A stretch of 64,000 nucleotides of DNA from the NCBI GenBank assembly GCA_036556425.1, contig DATBJJ010000141.1:1-64000 (forward strand), written 5' to 3'. This DNA comes from DATBJJ01 sp036556425. Its GTDB lineage: Bacteria > Acidobacteriota > Vicinamibacteria > Vicinamibacterales > 2-12-FULL-66-21. A program made the translations under genes and the position numbers. The first letter of the stretch is position 1, and each line of letters starts with the position of its first letter. Below, piece after piece: positions 55,348 to 64,000 of this stretch. The notes beneath the pieces are model-generated. The model was not told where the DNA came from. It searched no databases and saw nothing but the letters and a program-made list of their open reading frames with translations.

Positions 55348-58300
55348 CTACCGATCGAATCGGACCGAGCTCCACGCGCGGCCGAATGCCGACGCGAGCG
55401 ACGCCGATGGGCGATCCTGAATCGTGACGTTGACCGGAATGCGCTCGCGCGCGCCATCCGCCGAGGTGCGGACGAAGAGCAGCTGATAGTCGCCGACGTA
55501 GCCCAGCCCCGGCTGCCAATAGAACGCGCCGCGCGCCGGATCGAACGACGATCCGTTCGGCAGCTCCCGCAGCTGGCCGTCGACGACGAGATAGCCGGCA
55601 TAGCTGTCCCCGCGCGCGCTGGAGTCAGGATTGACGCGCAGCTCGAGGCGATCGCGCTCGGTCGTCGACACGCGCCGCGTGCCGTCGATGCCGACGCCCG
55701 CGCGACGCATCGGGTTGCCGACGCCAAAGCCCTCGCGCACCGACACCGCCGCGCTCACGATCCGGCCGCCAACGTCGTCGAAACGCTTTCCGAGATCGGG
55801 TCCGATCGGACGGAGCGCGTTCGCCGCCGTCGCTTCCGTCAGCGATCCGCCCGGGTTGAAGATCGAGAAGTAGCGGCTGCCGACGCCGCTCGTCACGCCG
55901 GCGACGTCCGTCACGATCCACGCGATCGTGTGCACGCCGTTCGCGTAGTTCATGGTGTTGAAGCTGAACACGCCGAGCGCGCGATTCACGCCGGGATAGG
56001 TCGGGAAGAGCGCCGTCAAGTCCGACCGCGAGTTCCAGCCCACCGGAACGCCGGCCGCAACGCCATCGATGTAGACCGTCACCGTGCCGCCGTAGAACGG
56101 CGACGTGTGCCGGACGCGCGACAGCACCCAGCCGAAGTTCGGATAGTTCGATCCGCCGACCGTCTCGCCTTGCGCGGGCGTATCGATCGCGCCGAAGGGC
56201 GCCGTGCCGGTGCTGTTCTGCGCGACAATCGACCGCGATCCAAGAAACCCCTGGTTCCCCTCGAGATCGAACGCGCGCATGTGCAGCGTGAACGTTCCCG
56301 TCCCTTGGTTCGGCAGCATGTTCGTCAGGATGAGGTAACCCCATCCCGCGCGATAGTTCAACGGCGTCGTCGCGCTATATGCCTCGATATCCGGCCGCGC
56401 GTCGTCGATCGAAACCGCGTCGCCGAGATAGATCTGGTTCGGGCCGCACGACGGATTCGGGCCGACGTTCTCGCCGCTCACCGGGTCGCGGCAAATCGTC
56501 ACGCGCGCGACGCCGACGTCGTCAATCGCCCATCCCGTCACGGCCACGGATCCGGTGACGGTCGCGCCGTTCGCGGGCGTGTCGACCGCGCCGCTCGGCG
56601 GCGTCGTCTGCGACTGGATACGAACGACCGCCTCGGTGAACTGCGGCGTATTGATCGCGCCGCTCGAGTCGATCCGGATCGATCCCTGATAGTTCCCGAT
56701 CCACGGATAGCTCTGGTTGATCAAGCTGATGGTCAGCGTCGCGCCGCCGCATCCCGAGTTCGGGCTGATCGTCAGGAACGGCAGATCGGTCGTGGCCGTC
56801 CAGCACGGCGTGCCGGCGGGCGCGTTGAGCATCGTCAGCCGCAGCACCTGCGGCGGCGTCTTCGTCGTCATGTTGGTGACGCCGAAGTTGAGCACCGAGC
56901 GGTTCAGCACGATCCGCGTGTTGCTCGGCGGTGTGTGGTCGATGACCACCGGCCACTTCGAGTACGCGCCGTTGGTGTTCTGGCCGTCGTCGTGCTCGAC
57001 GTAGATGTAGTACTGCGCCCCGTCGGTGAGCCCGGACGTATTCCAATTGAGGCTGCCGTTCAGAGACGACGCGCTCACGCTGCCGATGAGCGTCTTCGAC
57101 GACGGGTTCTTGTCCGTGTCGCGATAGACGTTGATCGTTCCGCCCGTCTTGCTCGTCGTCCACTGGATGTTGAAGCTCGTATGCGCGATGTCGAGCGCTG
57201 CGAGCTTGATCCGCTTGATGTAGAACGGCGTCGGATTCGCGAACTCGTGCGGATCGATCCGGAACGTCATGATGCCCGGATTCGGCGAGAAGCCCGGGAC
57301 CCAGCCGGTCTGCGACGGGCTGCCCGGCTCGATCGGAATCGTTGCCATGTCGAAGTTCAGGCGGGCGATCACGTTCGCGCCGACGCGGCTGTTGAGAATG
57401 ATGTCGTCGCTATACGTCTCGTTCGCGTCGCCCGCCACGTGCCAGACCACGCGGACGATCGAACCGTTGCAAATATCGCGCGCCTTGTTCGGCAGGCCGA
57501 GCTCCGCGGTGAGGATCCGGTAGCGGGTCGGATCGATCCGGCGCAGCGCGCCCCTCACGTTGGAGTGCATCGGGAAGACCGCCGGCTTCGCAAAGCTGCT
57601 GCACGGCCCCGGGTTGAACTCGCCGAGCGTGCTCGTGGCGGAGAACGCCGTGACGTTGCCGAGCGGCGTGCCCGCCTCGGTCTCCGCGTTGGGGACCGTG
57701 ACGATCGCGTGGTTCGTCATGTTGAGGATGTGATCGATGTCCGACAGGCTCGTCATGTCCCACGCGTTGTTCAGGTGCACCGTGGCGAAATCATCCGAGC
57801 TGCCCTCGTCCGAGGGCGACGTCACCGTGATCGTCGCCGGCGCGTTGACGCGATAGAAGCCGGTGGACACCGAGAAGTTGCCGGTCTGGCCCGTGCGGCG
57901 AATCTTCACGTAGTAGTCGCCGGGCGCGAGCGCGCCCACGTTGAGCGAGTAGCTCGTGCCGCCCACGTTGCCGGCAATCAGCCCCAGCGTCTGGTTCGGA
58001 TCGCTCGTGACCGCGTTGTCGTCGTCGAGATAGATGTCGACGGGTCCGGTCCCGCTCCACGTGATGTTCCGGAAGAGCGCCGGTTGATTCTCGACGAGGC
58101 GCACCCAATCGATCTGGATGTTGCCGCCGGCGGGCTCGTTGTCGGGCGCGGGATCGAGGCGCAGCGATCGCTTCGTGCCGGTCCACGGCTCCGATCCCGC
58201 GAGCAATCCGAGCGTCGGCAGATCGACGATGTAGATGCGCCAGCCCGCCGTCGTGTACACCGGGTTCGACGTCGAGAACCCGGGCGGATCGAACATCGTG

Positions 58301-58728
58301 TTGGTCGTCGACAGGAAGAGGATGTAGCCGTTGTTCGTCGGCGCGCGCATGCGAATCGCCGCGACACGGTACTGATCCGCGTTGATCGGGAAGTTGGTCC
58401 CGAACTTGCCGACGTGCGCGGCGTTCGCGAACGCCGTCTCGAGGAGCCAGATATTCGGATCGGCCGCGACAATGCCCGAGAAGATGCCGCCGTTGAATGC
58501 GACGGAAGACCAGCCTGCTTGCGGAAAGTCGACGCTGTTCACGAACCAGCCGGCGTCGGTGCGCTGGTTCATGTCCCACGGATCCTGCATCACCGTCGTC
58601 GCGTAGTCGTTCGCCGACGCCACCGCGTTCGCACCGCCCGACGGCGCCGTCACGGTGATCGTCTGTGCCGACGCTGTTTCGACGAACAGCGCGGCAAGCA
58701 GACACGTGAAGTACAGAGACCGGTTCAT
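55348..58728 (-). CDS. Secreted protein with duplicated jelly-roll-like N-terminal domain and GWA modules
   Basis: A 1126-residue exported protein from the ATG at 58728 (GCGAGG upstream; a longer frame is open but unrelated). The signal peptide is 1-22 (ending ASA). Two related domains follow: one starts TITVTAPSGGANAVASANDY with ATTVMQDPWDMN, the other TITVTSPSDEGSSDDFATVH with LNNAWDMTSLSDID, so the N-terminal half arose by duplication. They look like carbohydrate-binding-module beta sandwiches, but this is by pattern only. A fibronectin-like stretch, a BACON-like domain, module A (TGWAIDDVGVARVTICRDPV), module B and a C-terminal FYWQPGLGYVGDYQLLFVR domain follow. A structural or glycan-binding role is possible. 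Confidence 0.83.
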   Translation of the reverse strand: MNRSLYFTCLLAALFVETASAQTITVTAPSGGANAVASANDYATTVMQDPWDMNQRTDAGWFVNSVDFPQAGWSSVAFNGGIFSGIVAADPNIWLLETAFANAAHVGKFGTNFPINADQYRVAAIRMRAPTNNGYILFLSTTNTMFDPPGFSTSNPVYTTAGWRIYIVDLPTLGLLAGSEPWTGTKRSLRLDPAPDNEPAGGNIQIDWVRLVENQPALFRNITWSGTGPVDIYLDDDNAVTSDPNQTLGLIAGNVGGTSYSLNVGALAPGDYYVKIRRTGQTGNFSVSTGFYRVNAPATITVTSPSDEGSSDDFATVHLNNAWDMTSLSDIDHILNMTNHAIVTVPNAETEAGTPLGNVTAFSATSTLGEFNPGPCSSFAKPAVFPMHSNVRGALRRIDPTRYRILTAELGLPNKARDICNGSIVRVVWHVAGDANETYSDDIILNSRVGANVIARLNFDMATIPIEPGSPSQTGWVPGFSPNPGIMTFRIDPHEFANPTPFYIKRIKLAALDIAHTSFNIQWTTSKTGGTINVYRDTDKNPSSKTLIGSVSASSLNGSLNWNTSGLTDGAQYYIYVEHDDGQNTNGAYSKWPVVIDHTPPSNTRIVLNRSVLNFGVTNMTTKTPPQVLRLTMLNAPAGTPCWTATTDLPFLTISPNSGCGGATLTISLINQSYPWIGNYQGSIRIDSSGAINTPQFTEAVVRIQSQTTPPSGAVDTPANGATVTGSVAVTGWAIDDVGVARVTICRDPVSGENVGPNPSCGPNQIYLGDAVSIDDARPDIEAYSATTPLNYRAGWGYLILTNMLPNQGTGTFTLHMRAFDLEGNQGFLGSRSIVAQNSTGTAPFGAIDTPAQGETVGGSNYPNFGWVLSRVRHTSPFYGGTVTVYIDGVAAGVPVGWNSRSDLTALFPTYPGVNRALGVFSFNTMNYANGVHTIAWIVTDVAGVTSGVGSRYFSIFNPGGSLTEATAANALRPIGPDLGKRFDDVGGRIVSAAVSVREGFGVGNPMRRAGVGIDGTRRVSTTERDRLELRVNPDSSARGDSYAGYLVVDGQLRELPNGSSFDPARGAFYWQPGLGYVGDYQLLFVRTSADGARERIPVNVTIQDRPSASLASAFGRAWSSVRFDR

Positions 58729-58958
58729 CGCGTCCTCGCCTGCCGGGAGTGCAACAGCAGGGCCACCCCTGGCCGGGCTTGTGGCGCACGCGAAACCCGG
58801 CGGGGATCTGCCAGATACGGTGAATTGGCGGGACTTATCAGTACTGTGTGCTGACGAAATCGCCCAGGGTGTGCCATTCTGGGCCAAGCGGTGGGGAAAC
58901 TGTAATGTAACTAATGGGCGCGGCGCCCGGGGTCAGTGAAGAACTTTCCGGCCCGCCG

Positions 58959-59723
58959 TCACGCAACGAGCGCGCGAATCGTGCCGTGCGGCGTGTTGAA
59001 GAGGCCATCCTTGCTCTTCAAGCGGAACGTCGATACGCGCTCGACGCGCGCGAAGCCCGCGGCGATCGCCATCTGCTCGAGGCACGTCATCGTCGGCAGC
59101 CAGAACGCGTGGCCGTCGGGCGTTCCCACGAACAGCGCGCGATTCTGTTCGGCGACGAGGAGATGCGTGTCGATCCCCGTGCAGACGATCGCCTGGTCGC
59201 GGCAGACTCGCCGGATCCCATACAACGCGCGCAGCGGATCCGTGAGGTGCAGCAGCACGCTCGCGCAGAACACCAGATCGAACATGCCGATTCGTTCGGG
59301 GGTGAGATCGTAGACGCTGCAGAAGCAGCGCTCGACGCGCGATCGGCGCGCCTGAATCGCAAAGCCGAACGCTCCGCGATGGTACTCCTCGTCACGTCGA
59401 AAGGCCGGATCATCCTGATCGAAATGCTCGCGGCCGTCATGGTCGGTCCAGTTCGGCAGCTCCGACGTGACGACGCGCTCAGCGCCTCGCTTCTCGAACT
59501 CGAACGCGAAAAACCCGTGAGCGGGACCGACGTCGAGGACGGACTTTCCAGCGAGCGACTCGGGAATGCCGTAGTTATCGATGAGCGGCGCGAGATCGTA
59601 CTGGCCCGGCGTGAGGATGCCGCCGCCGAGATCGATGGTGTGATACCACTCGAACTCCGCAACCTTCTGTCGAATCTCTTCTGCTGACAGCGCTGCCGCC
59701 GCGCGCGCACTCTCGATAGTCAT
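58959..59723 (-). CDS. SAM-dependent methyltransferase (DUF1698/CmoB-like)
   Basis: A 254-residue class I methyltransferase. The N-terminal FEWYHTIDLGGGILTPGQYD resembles the lead-in of CmoB/DUF1698 proteins, and SVLDVGPAHGFFAFEFEKRG is the SAM-binding loop, with FDLVFCASVLLHLTDPLRAL as the post-II region. The last part has WLPTMTCLEQMAIAAGF. The protein is shorter than CmoB (about 320 residues) and sits among polysaccharide genes, so sugar methylation is as likely as tRNA modification. It is divergent from the next methyltransferase, with 33 nt between the starts. Confidence 0.8.
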   Translation of the reverse strand: MTIESARAAAALSAEEIRQKVAEFEWYHTIDLGGGILTPGQYDLAPLIDNYGIPESLAGKSVLDVGPAHGFFAFEFEKRGAERVVTSELPNWTDHDGREHFDQDDPAFRRDEEYHRGAFGFAIQARRSRVERCFCSVYDLTPERIGMFDLVFCASVLLHLTDPLRALYGIRRVCRDQAIVCTGIDTHLLVAEQNRALFVGTPDGHAFWLPTMTCLEQMAIAAGFARVERVSTFRLKSKDGLFNTPHGTIRALVA

Positions 59724-59756
59724 GCGCTCTCTAGCGCCCTATAGTATAGCGAACGC

Positions 59757-61004
59757 ATGCGCTACTCGCTCCTCGAGCATCTCGCGTGTCCGGCCTGCCA
59801 TGCCTCGCTCGCGTGCCTCACGCACACCGAGTCCGCGATCTCGATGCCCGAAGGTCTCTTTCCCGACGGCACGCGCGTCGCCGTTGGCGCTGGCGTCGGA
59901 CCCGCGCCGGCATGGAAGAAGCCAACGCCGCTGACCGCGCTGATCGATCGTCTGTCGACTCGGCCAGCGCCGCCGGAGCGCGGACGGCAGATGGAGGTGC
60001 AGACCGGCCTCTTGATCTGCGGCGAGTGCGGACGATGGTTTCCGATCGAGGGAGGCATACCTGAGCTCCTTCCGGATCATTTGCGCGACGCGAATCGCGA
60101 GACGGCACTCTTCTCCGCGGCGATTGCGTCCGCGCCGGGCGAGCTTCGCGCCGCGCTCGCCGCGTTCACGCCGTCGGGCGATTCGGCATCGGATCCGGGC
60201 GCGCACTACAAGAAGGCGGAGATCGGCATCAAGAGCAAGATCGACGATCCGCACTTCTTCGGCCCAGGCTACAGCTCGCCGTTCAATCCGTGGAACTCGG
60301 AGTTCACCGTCTATCTGATCTCGCTCTTCGGCGCGGTCATGCCGATGCTGAACGCGAAGCGCGGCGACGTGATCGTGGACAGCGGCTGCGGCTACTCGTG
60401 GTCGACCGAATGGCTGTTCCGATCCGGCTTCGATCCGATCGGCGTCGACATCTGCCGCACGTATCTGGAGATTGCGATCGCGCGCATCGGCAGCTTCCGT
60501 CCCCACCTCGTCGTCGGCGACGTCGAGAACCTCCCGCTCGCCGCCTCGACGGCCAACGCCATCCTCGCCTACGAGAGCTTTCATCACATCCCCGACCGGC
60601 GGCGCGCGATGGCCTCGTACGATCGCGTGCTCAAGGACGGAGGCACGGTCATCCTGGCCGAGCCCGGCGGCGCGCACGAGAGCGCGAAGGTGTCGGTGGA
60701 GGCGATGGAGAAGTACGGCATCCTCGAGCGGGGGATGGAGCTCGACGATGTCGCGGGCTACGCCGCGGGCACCGCCTTCGGCGATCTCGGGCAGGTGTAC
60801 GTCATACGAGCGTCACAGGATGAGTTGGGCCGCGAAATCGATCCGGGTTTCTTCAAGCGCCACTCCGCATTTGACGGAAATCTTTTTCGACTGTCTAAAG
60901 GTCCGAAGCGCTCGAGCCGACAAGGTGAGCGAGTAGCGCCGCCTCTGAGAATGTCCGCCGCGCGCATTGTGAGAGGACTCAAACGGCGTCTGAACCCTTT
61001 TTGA
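59757..61004 (+). CDS. Zinc-ribbon (Trm112-like) methyltransferase
   Basis: A 415-residue protein. The N-terminus is a split Trm112-like zinc ribbon: C11 and C14 (HLACPACHASL), then C88 and C91 (LLICGECGRWFPIEGGIPEL), with an insertion between the halves. A class I methyltransferase domain follows (about 200-330), with VIVDSGCGYSWSTEWLF, PIGVDICRTYLEIAI, LVVGDVENLPLAASTAN and AYESFHHIPDRRRAM. The C-terminus is basic. Such fusions are often met in cell-surface glycan clusters; the substrate is unknown. The stop codon is 91 nt before the WecA-like gene. Confidence 0.83.
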   Translation: MRYSLLEHLACPACHASLACLTHTESAISMPEGLFPDGTRVAVGAGVGPAPAWKKPTPLTALIDRLSTRPAPPERGRQMEVQTGLLICGECGRWFPIEGGIPELLPDHLRDANRETALFSAAIASAPGELRAALAAFTPSGDSASDPGAHYKKAEIGIKSKIDDPHFFGPGYSSPFNPWNSEFTVYLISLFGAVMPMLNAKRGDVIVDSGCGYSWSTEWLFRSGFDPIGVDICRTYLEIAIARIGSFRPHLVVGDVENLPLAASTANAILAYESFHHIPDRRRAMASYDRVLKDGGTVILAEPGGAHESAKVSVEAMEKYGILERGMELDDVAGYAAGTAFGDLGQVYVIRASQDELGREIDPGFFKRHSAFDGNLFRLSKGPKRSSRQGERVAPPLRMSAARIVRGLKRRLNPF

Positions 61005-61095
61005 TCGTGTGTTCGGCGCGCCGCTTGGTGTATCCTCTGTAAGCGCTTGAACTGTCGAGTGTTCTGCGACCATTCGACCCTTGCGTGCTTGATTC

Positions 61096-62892
61096 GTGAA
61101 CACTGCCATTCTGTTCACCCTGCTCGGTAGCTTCGCCCTCTCGGCAGCTTTGACCCCGCTTTGTCGATTGCTGGCGCGCCGCGTCGGCGCCGTCGCGAAG
61201 CCACACAGCGATCGATGGCATCGGGAGCCGGTTGCGCTGCTCGGCGGCTGCGCGATCGCGAGCGCTTTCGCGATCGCGACGATCGCCGGCGCCCCGGTCG
61301 CGCCGCTGATGCCGCTCTTCGTCGCGACGGGGTTGATGTTCGCGCTGGGCACCCTCGACGACATCCTGCACTTCAACGCGACGACGAAGCTCGTCGTGCA
61401 GACGATCGTCGCGGGCGTCGTCGTGTTCCTGATGCCGACGGCAACGCTGACCGGCATCGTCGCGGTGGACTCGCTGCTGTCGCTCGTCTGGGTCGTGGGG
61501 ATCACGAACGCGTTCAACCTCCTCGACAACATCGACGGGCTGTCGGCGGGCATTGCCGCCGTCGCCGGCATCTTCTTCCTCGCGGCGCTCACGCCCGCCG
61601 GTTTCTCTCCCGTGTCCGTCGCCGTTGCGGCGTTCGTCGGCGCGGCGCTCGGCTTCCTCGTCTATAACGTGCAGCCCGCCTCGATCTTCATGGGAGACGG
61701 CGGAAGCCTGTTCCTCGGATCGTTTCTCGGGAGCGCGGCGCTGCTCGCGGCGCCGGAGCTCCACGCGGGCGTCGTTCCGGTTGCGGCGATTCCGCTGTTG
61801 ATTCTCCTGATCCCGATCTTCGATACGGCGTTCGTGAGCGTCACGCGCCGTTTGGCGGGCCGCAGCCCGATGGTTGGCGGACGCGATCATCTGTCGCACC
61901 GCCTCGTCGCGCTCGGGATCGACGAGCGGCGCGCCGTGCTGGGCCTGTACGTGCTGGCGGCCGCCGGCGGCGTGATCGCGTTGACGCTGCAGCACGCCGA
62001 TTTCGGGTACGCCGCGATCCTGATCGGCCTCTACGTCATCCTCCTCGCGGGCATCGGCATCGTCCTCGGGCACGTCGAAGCGCACCTCGCCGGCGTCGAG
62101 GAGTTCGAGCAGCCGCTCGTGTCGGAAGTCGCGTATCAGAATCGCGCGTATGAAGTCGTGCTCGATCTCGCGCTCGTCGGGCTCGCGTACTACACGGCGT
62201 TCCGCTTCCGCTTCCGCGAACCGGAGTTCACGCACTTCCTGCCGTACTTCGCCGCGTCGTTCCCGCTCGTGCTCGTCTGTCAGCTCGCCGGCCTCGCAAT
62301 GGCCGGGAAGTACCGGCAGGTCTGGCGCACGTTCGGCGCGCGGGAGCTGATTGGCATCATTCAGGGCGTCGCGACCGGCTTCGGGTTGTCGGCCGTCCTG
62401 ATCCTGTATCTCTACTCGTTCGAGGGCTTCTCGCGCGCGGTCTTCGCGATCGATGCCGTCGTGCTCGTGTTCCTGCTCGTGGGCTCGCGCGTGGCGATCA
62501 GCTCGGCGGACGAGTACCTGCGGCGGCGCCGCGGCACCGGCAAGCCGATTCTGATCTACGGCGCGGGCGTCGGGGGCGCGCTGCTGGTGCGCGTGCTGCT
62601 GGAGGATCGGCTGCACGCGCTGCTGCCGGTCGGCTTCATCGACGACGACCCCGCGAAGCGGCGGCTGCGGCTCGAGGGTGTGCCGGTGGTCGGCACGTTC
62701 GCGGACCTCGAGGCGATTCTCTCGAAGAAGCAGATCGCGGAAGTGATCGTCAGCACCAAGTCGATCGATCGCGCCCGCGTCGCCGAAACGGCTGCCCTGT
62801 GCCGCAGCCACGGCGTGGACATTCGCGCGATGCGCTTCGCGCTGGAGGAGATCGGCCCCGTACCTGCCATTCGTCATGTCCAGGGTCGCTGA
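61096..62892 (+). CDS. WecA-like undecaprenyl-phosphate sugar-1-phosphate transferase fused to CapD/WbpM-type N-terminal region
   Basis: A 598-residue membrane protein from a GTG start. Residues 1-~335 are a polyprenyl-phosphate phosphoglycosyltransferase (MraY/WecA family), with GTLDD (85-89), NLLDNIDGLSAG (141-152), FMGDGGSLFLG (198-208) and GGRDHLSHRL (261-270). From ~345 a second part shows four more helices and KPILIYGAGVGGALLVRVLL with PVGFIDDDPAKRRLRLEGVP, the membrane and CoA_binding_3/Rossmann parts of CapD/WbpM/FlaA1-type dehydratases. The catalytic SDR domain of those enzymes is missing. The first part should start lipid-linked glycan synthesis. The stop codon overlaps the ABC permease start by 17 nt. 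Confidence 0.86.
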   Translation: MNTAILFTLLGSFALSAALTPLCRLLARRVGAVAKPHSDRWHREPVALLGGCAIASAFAIATIAGAPVAPLMPLFVATGLMFALGTLDDILHFNATTKLVVQTIVAGVVVFLMPTATLTGIVAVDSLLSLVWVVGITNAFNLLDNIDGLSAGIAAVAGIFFLAALTPAGFSPVSVAVAAFVGAALGFLVYNVQPASIFMGDGGSLFLGSFLGSAALLAAPELHAGVVPVAAIPLLILLIPIFDTAFVSVTRRLAGRSPMVGGRDHLSHRLVALGIDERRAVLGLYVLAAAGGVIALTLQHADFGYAAILIGLYVILLAGIGIVLGHVEAHLAGVEEFEQPLVSEVAYQNRAYEVVLDLALVGLAYYTAFRFRFREPEFTHFLPYFAASFPLVLVCQLAGLAMAGKYRQVWRTFGARELIGIIQGVATGFGLSAVLILYLYSFEGFSRAVFAIDAVVLVFLLVGSRVAISSADEYLRRRRGTGKPILIYGAGVGGALLVRVLLEDRLHALLPVGFIDDDPAKRRLRLEGVPVVGTFADLEAILSKKQIAEVIVSTKSIDRARVAETAALCRSHGVDIRAMRFALEEIGPVPAIRHVQGR

Positions 62893-63718
62893 GCCCTTGG
62901 AACACGTCATGGTCAACCGTACGGCGGAAGCGCCTTCGATCCGGCGCACGCTCGTCGGCCTGCATCGGTACCGCCACCTGCTGCGCAATCTCGTTCTCAA
63001 GGACCTCAAGCTGAAGTACCGAGGCTCGGTGATCGGGTTCCTCTGGTCGCTCGCGAACCCGATCCTGATGGCGGTGGTCTACACGATCGCCTTCAGGCAA
63101 ATCCTGCAGCTTCGATCGGAGGGCTTTGTCTTCTATCTCATGCTCGGCCTGCTCGCGTGGACGTTCTTCGCGAGCTCGGCGAGCATGTCGACCGGCGCGA
63201 TCGTCGACAACGGCGGATTGGTGAAGAGCGTGTGGTTCCCGCGCGCGATTCTGCCGACGGCCACGGTGCTGTTCAACCTCGCGCAATACGTGCTGAGCGT
63301 GCTGGTGATCCTGCCGCTCATGCTGGCGTGGTACGGCATTCCGCCGGCGCCGCCGATGCTGCTTTTTCCGATCTTCGTCGGCCTGCAGTTGGTGTTCACG
63401 ATCGGCGTCGCGCTGATCCTCGCCACCGGATCGGCGTTCTTGCGCGACGTGCGTCATCTCGTCGAGATCGCGATTACGATGCTCTTCTGGATGACCCCGA
63501 TCGTGTACGAGGTGGAGAGCCTGCGCGATCCCTTCCGGCGGATCATCCTGTTGACGCCCATGTCGCCCTACGTCGCGGCGTACCAGGACATCTTCTATTA
63601 CCAGCGTTGGCCGGATCTCGCGATCTGGGCGACCGCGATCGGCTACGCCGGAGGAGCAGCCGCGATCGGCCTGTGGCTGATCGTGCGCAACGAAGATCAT
63701 TTCGCGGAGCAGGTCTGA
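62876..63718 (+). CDS. Polysaccharide ABC transporter permease (Wzm-like)
   Basis: A 280-residue ABC-2-type membrane protein with six helices. The N-terminal LLRNLVLKDLKLKYRGSVIG followed by FLWSLANPILMAVVYTIAF is the family signature; the C-terminal part has FWMTPIVYEVESLRDPFRR. It would export lipid-linked O-antigen or capsule with the ATPase encoded next. The ATG at 62876 overlaps the WecA-like gene; an alternative ATG at 62909 (MVNRTAEAP) is also possible. The stop codon is 2 nt before the ATPase start. Confidence 0.92.
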   Translation: MSRVAEPLEHVMVNRTAEAPSIRRTLVGLHRYRHLLRNLVLKDLKLKYRGSVIGFLWSLANPILMAVVYTIAFRQILQLRSEGFVFYLMLGLLAWTFFASSASMSTGAIVDNGGLVKSVWFPRAILPTATVLFNLAQYVLSVLVILPLMLAWYGIPPAPPMLLFPIFVGLQLVFTIGVALILATGSAFLRDVRHLVEIAITMLFWMTPIVYEVESLRDPFRRIILLTPMSPYVAAYQDIFYYQRWPDLAIWATAIGYAGGAAAIGLWLIVRNEDHFAEQV

Positions 63719-63720
63719 CA

Positions 63721-64000
63721 TTGTCCGCGGTCATCGAGGCGCGCGACCTCTCGAAGCGCTTCTACCTCAATCACAATCCGGCCGCGGAGCTGAAGGTCAG
63801 GGTGCTCGGCCTCTTCGACGGATCGCGGCGTCCGCGCGTCGAGGAGTTCTGGGCGCTCAAGTCGGTCTCGCTGAAGATCCAGGAAGGCGAGTCGGTCGGG
63901 CTCGTGGGGCGCAACGGCTCCGGCAAGAGCACGATGCTCAAGCTGATTGCGGGGATCCACCGGCCGACGAGCGGTCAGCTGCTCGTCGCGCGCGGCGCGC
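63721..64000 (+). CDS. Polysaccharide ABC transporter ATP-binding protein (Wzt-like), partial
   Basis: The 3' end is beyond the window; 93 codons are visible. From a TTG start it reads SAVIEARDLSKRFYLNHNPA, then a family-typical VEEFWALKSVSLKIQEGESV and the Walker A loop GLVGRNGSGKSTMLKLIAG. The Q-loop, signature and Walker B lie outside. The spacing (2 nt) after the permease gene shows an operon. Whether it has the C-terminal Wzt glycan-binding domain cannot be seen. Confidence 0.88.
   Translation, partial: MSAVIEARDLSKRFYLNHNPAAELKVRVLGLFDGSRRPRVEEFWALKSVSLKIQEGESVGLVGRNGSGKSTMLKLIAGIHRPTSGQLLVARGA

Noticed and set aside
27314..58728. Type IX secretion, PEP-CTERM or LPXTG sorting of the secreted cluster
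   Set aside because: The C-termini end in the module strands (for example RVTVR) or Ig-like strands, with no sorting motif or terminal membrane helix and basic tail.

Overview
The window is a high-GC bacterial chromosome segment. The combination of BACON/Ig-type secreted proteins, a nuo operon, Wzm/Wzt-type polysaccharide export and short repeats that run into coding sequence (translated as VRLKPD, FAKAAAD and similar) suggests an Acidobacteriota member, probably of the Vicinamibacteria. That placement is inference; no rRNA or marker gene is present. No tRNA, CRISPR array, insertion sequence or phage gene was recognised.

Layout. (1) 113-3146, minus strand: a two-component pair, an NtrC-type sigma54 activator preceded by its membrane histidine kinase. 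(2) 3197-6533, plus strand: a small secreted protein, an MprF-type aminoacyl-phosphatidylglycerol synthase domain protein, a separate flippase-like membrane protein whose frame runs into the next gene, and another small secreted protein. (3) 6552-18873, minus strand: a respiratory complex I operon in the order nuoA-B-C-gmhA-D-E-F-H-J-K-L-M-N. nuoG and nuoI are absent and a phosphoheptose isomerase gene sits inside it. (4) 19014-27218: glycosyltransferases, thiS-thiG, a coiled-coil methyltransferase and an O-antigen-ligase/polymerase-like membrane protein. (5) 27314-58728: ten secreted multidomain proteins that share a family of Ig-like modules. They are two PQQ-type sugar dehydrogenases, three zinc metalloproteases, one module-only protein, an operon of three paralogous giant proteins with cysteine-paired prealbumin-like repeats, and one protein with a duplicated jelly-roll-like N-terminus. 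(6) 58959-64000: two methyltransferases, a WecA-like phosphoglycosyltransferase fused to a CapD/WbpM-type membrane and nucleotide-binding region, and the start of a Wzm/Wzt polysaccharide ABC exporter that runs off the window.

How the parts may work together. Regions 4 and 6 look like parts of one surface-polysaccharide pathway: lipid-linked initiation, glycosyl transfer, end-modification, ABC export and ligation. The gmhA in the nuo operon could supply heptose to it. Region 5 lies between these two halves and encodes exported proteins built from one duplicated module family, so a cell-surface or matrix role is a reasonable guess. Short repeats are frequent: an 8-bp tandem array supplies the start codon of one glycosyltransferase and the stop codon of another, a 15-bp tandem repeat is translated inside NuoL, and an 18-bp palindrome is translated in three paralogs.
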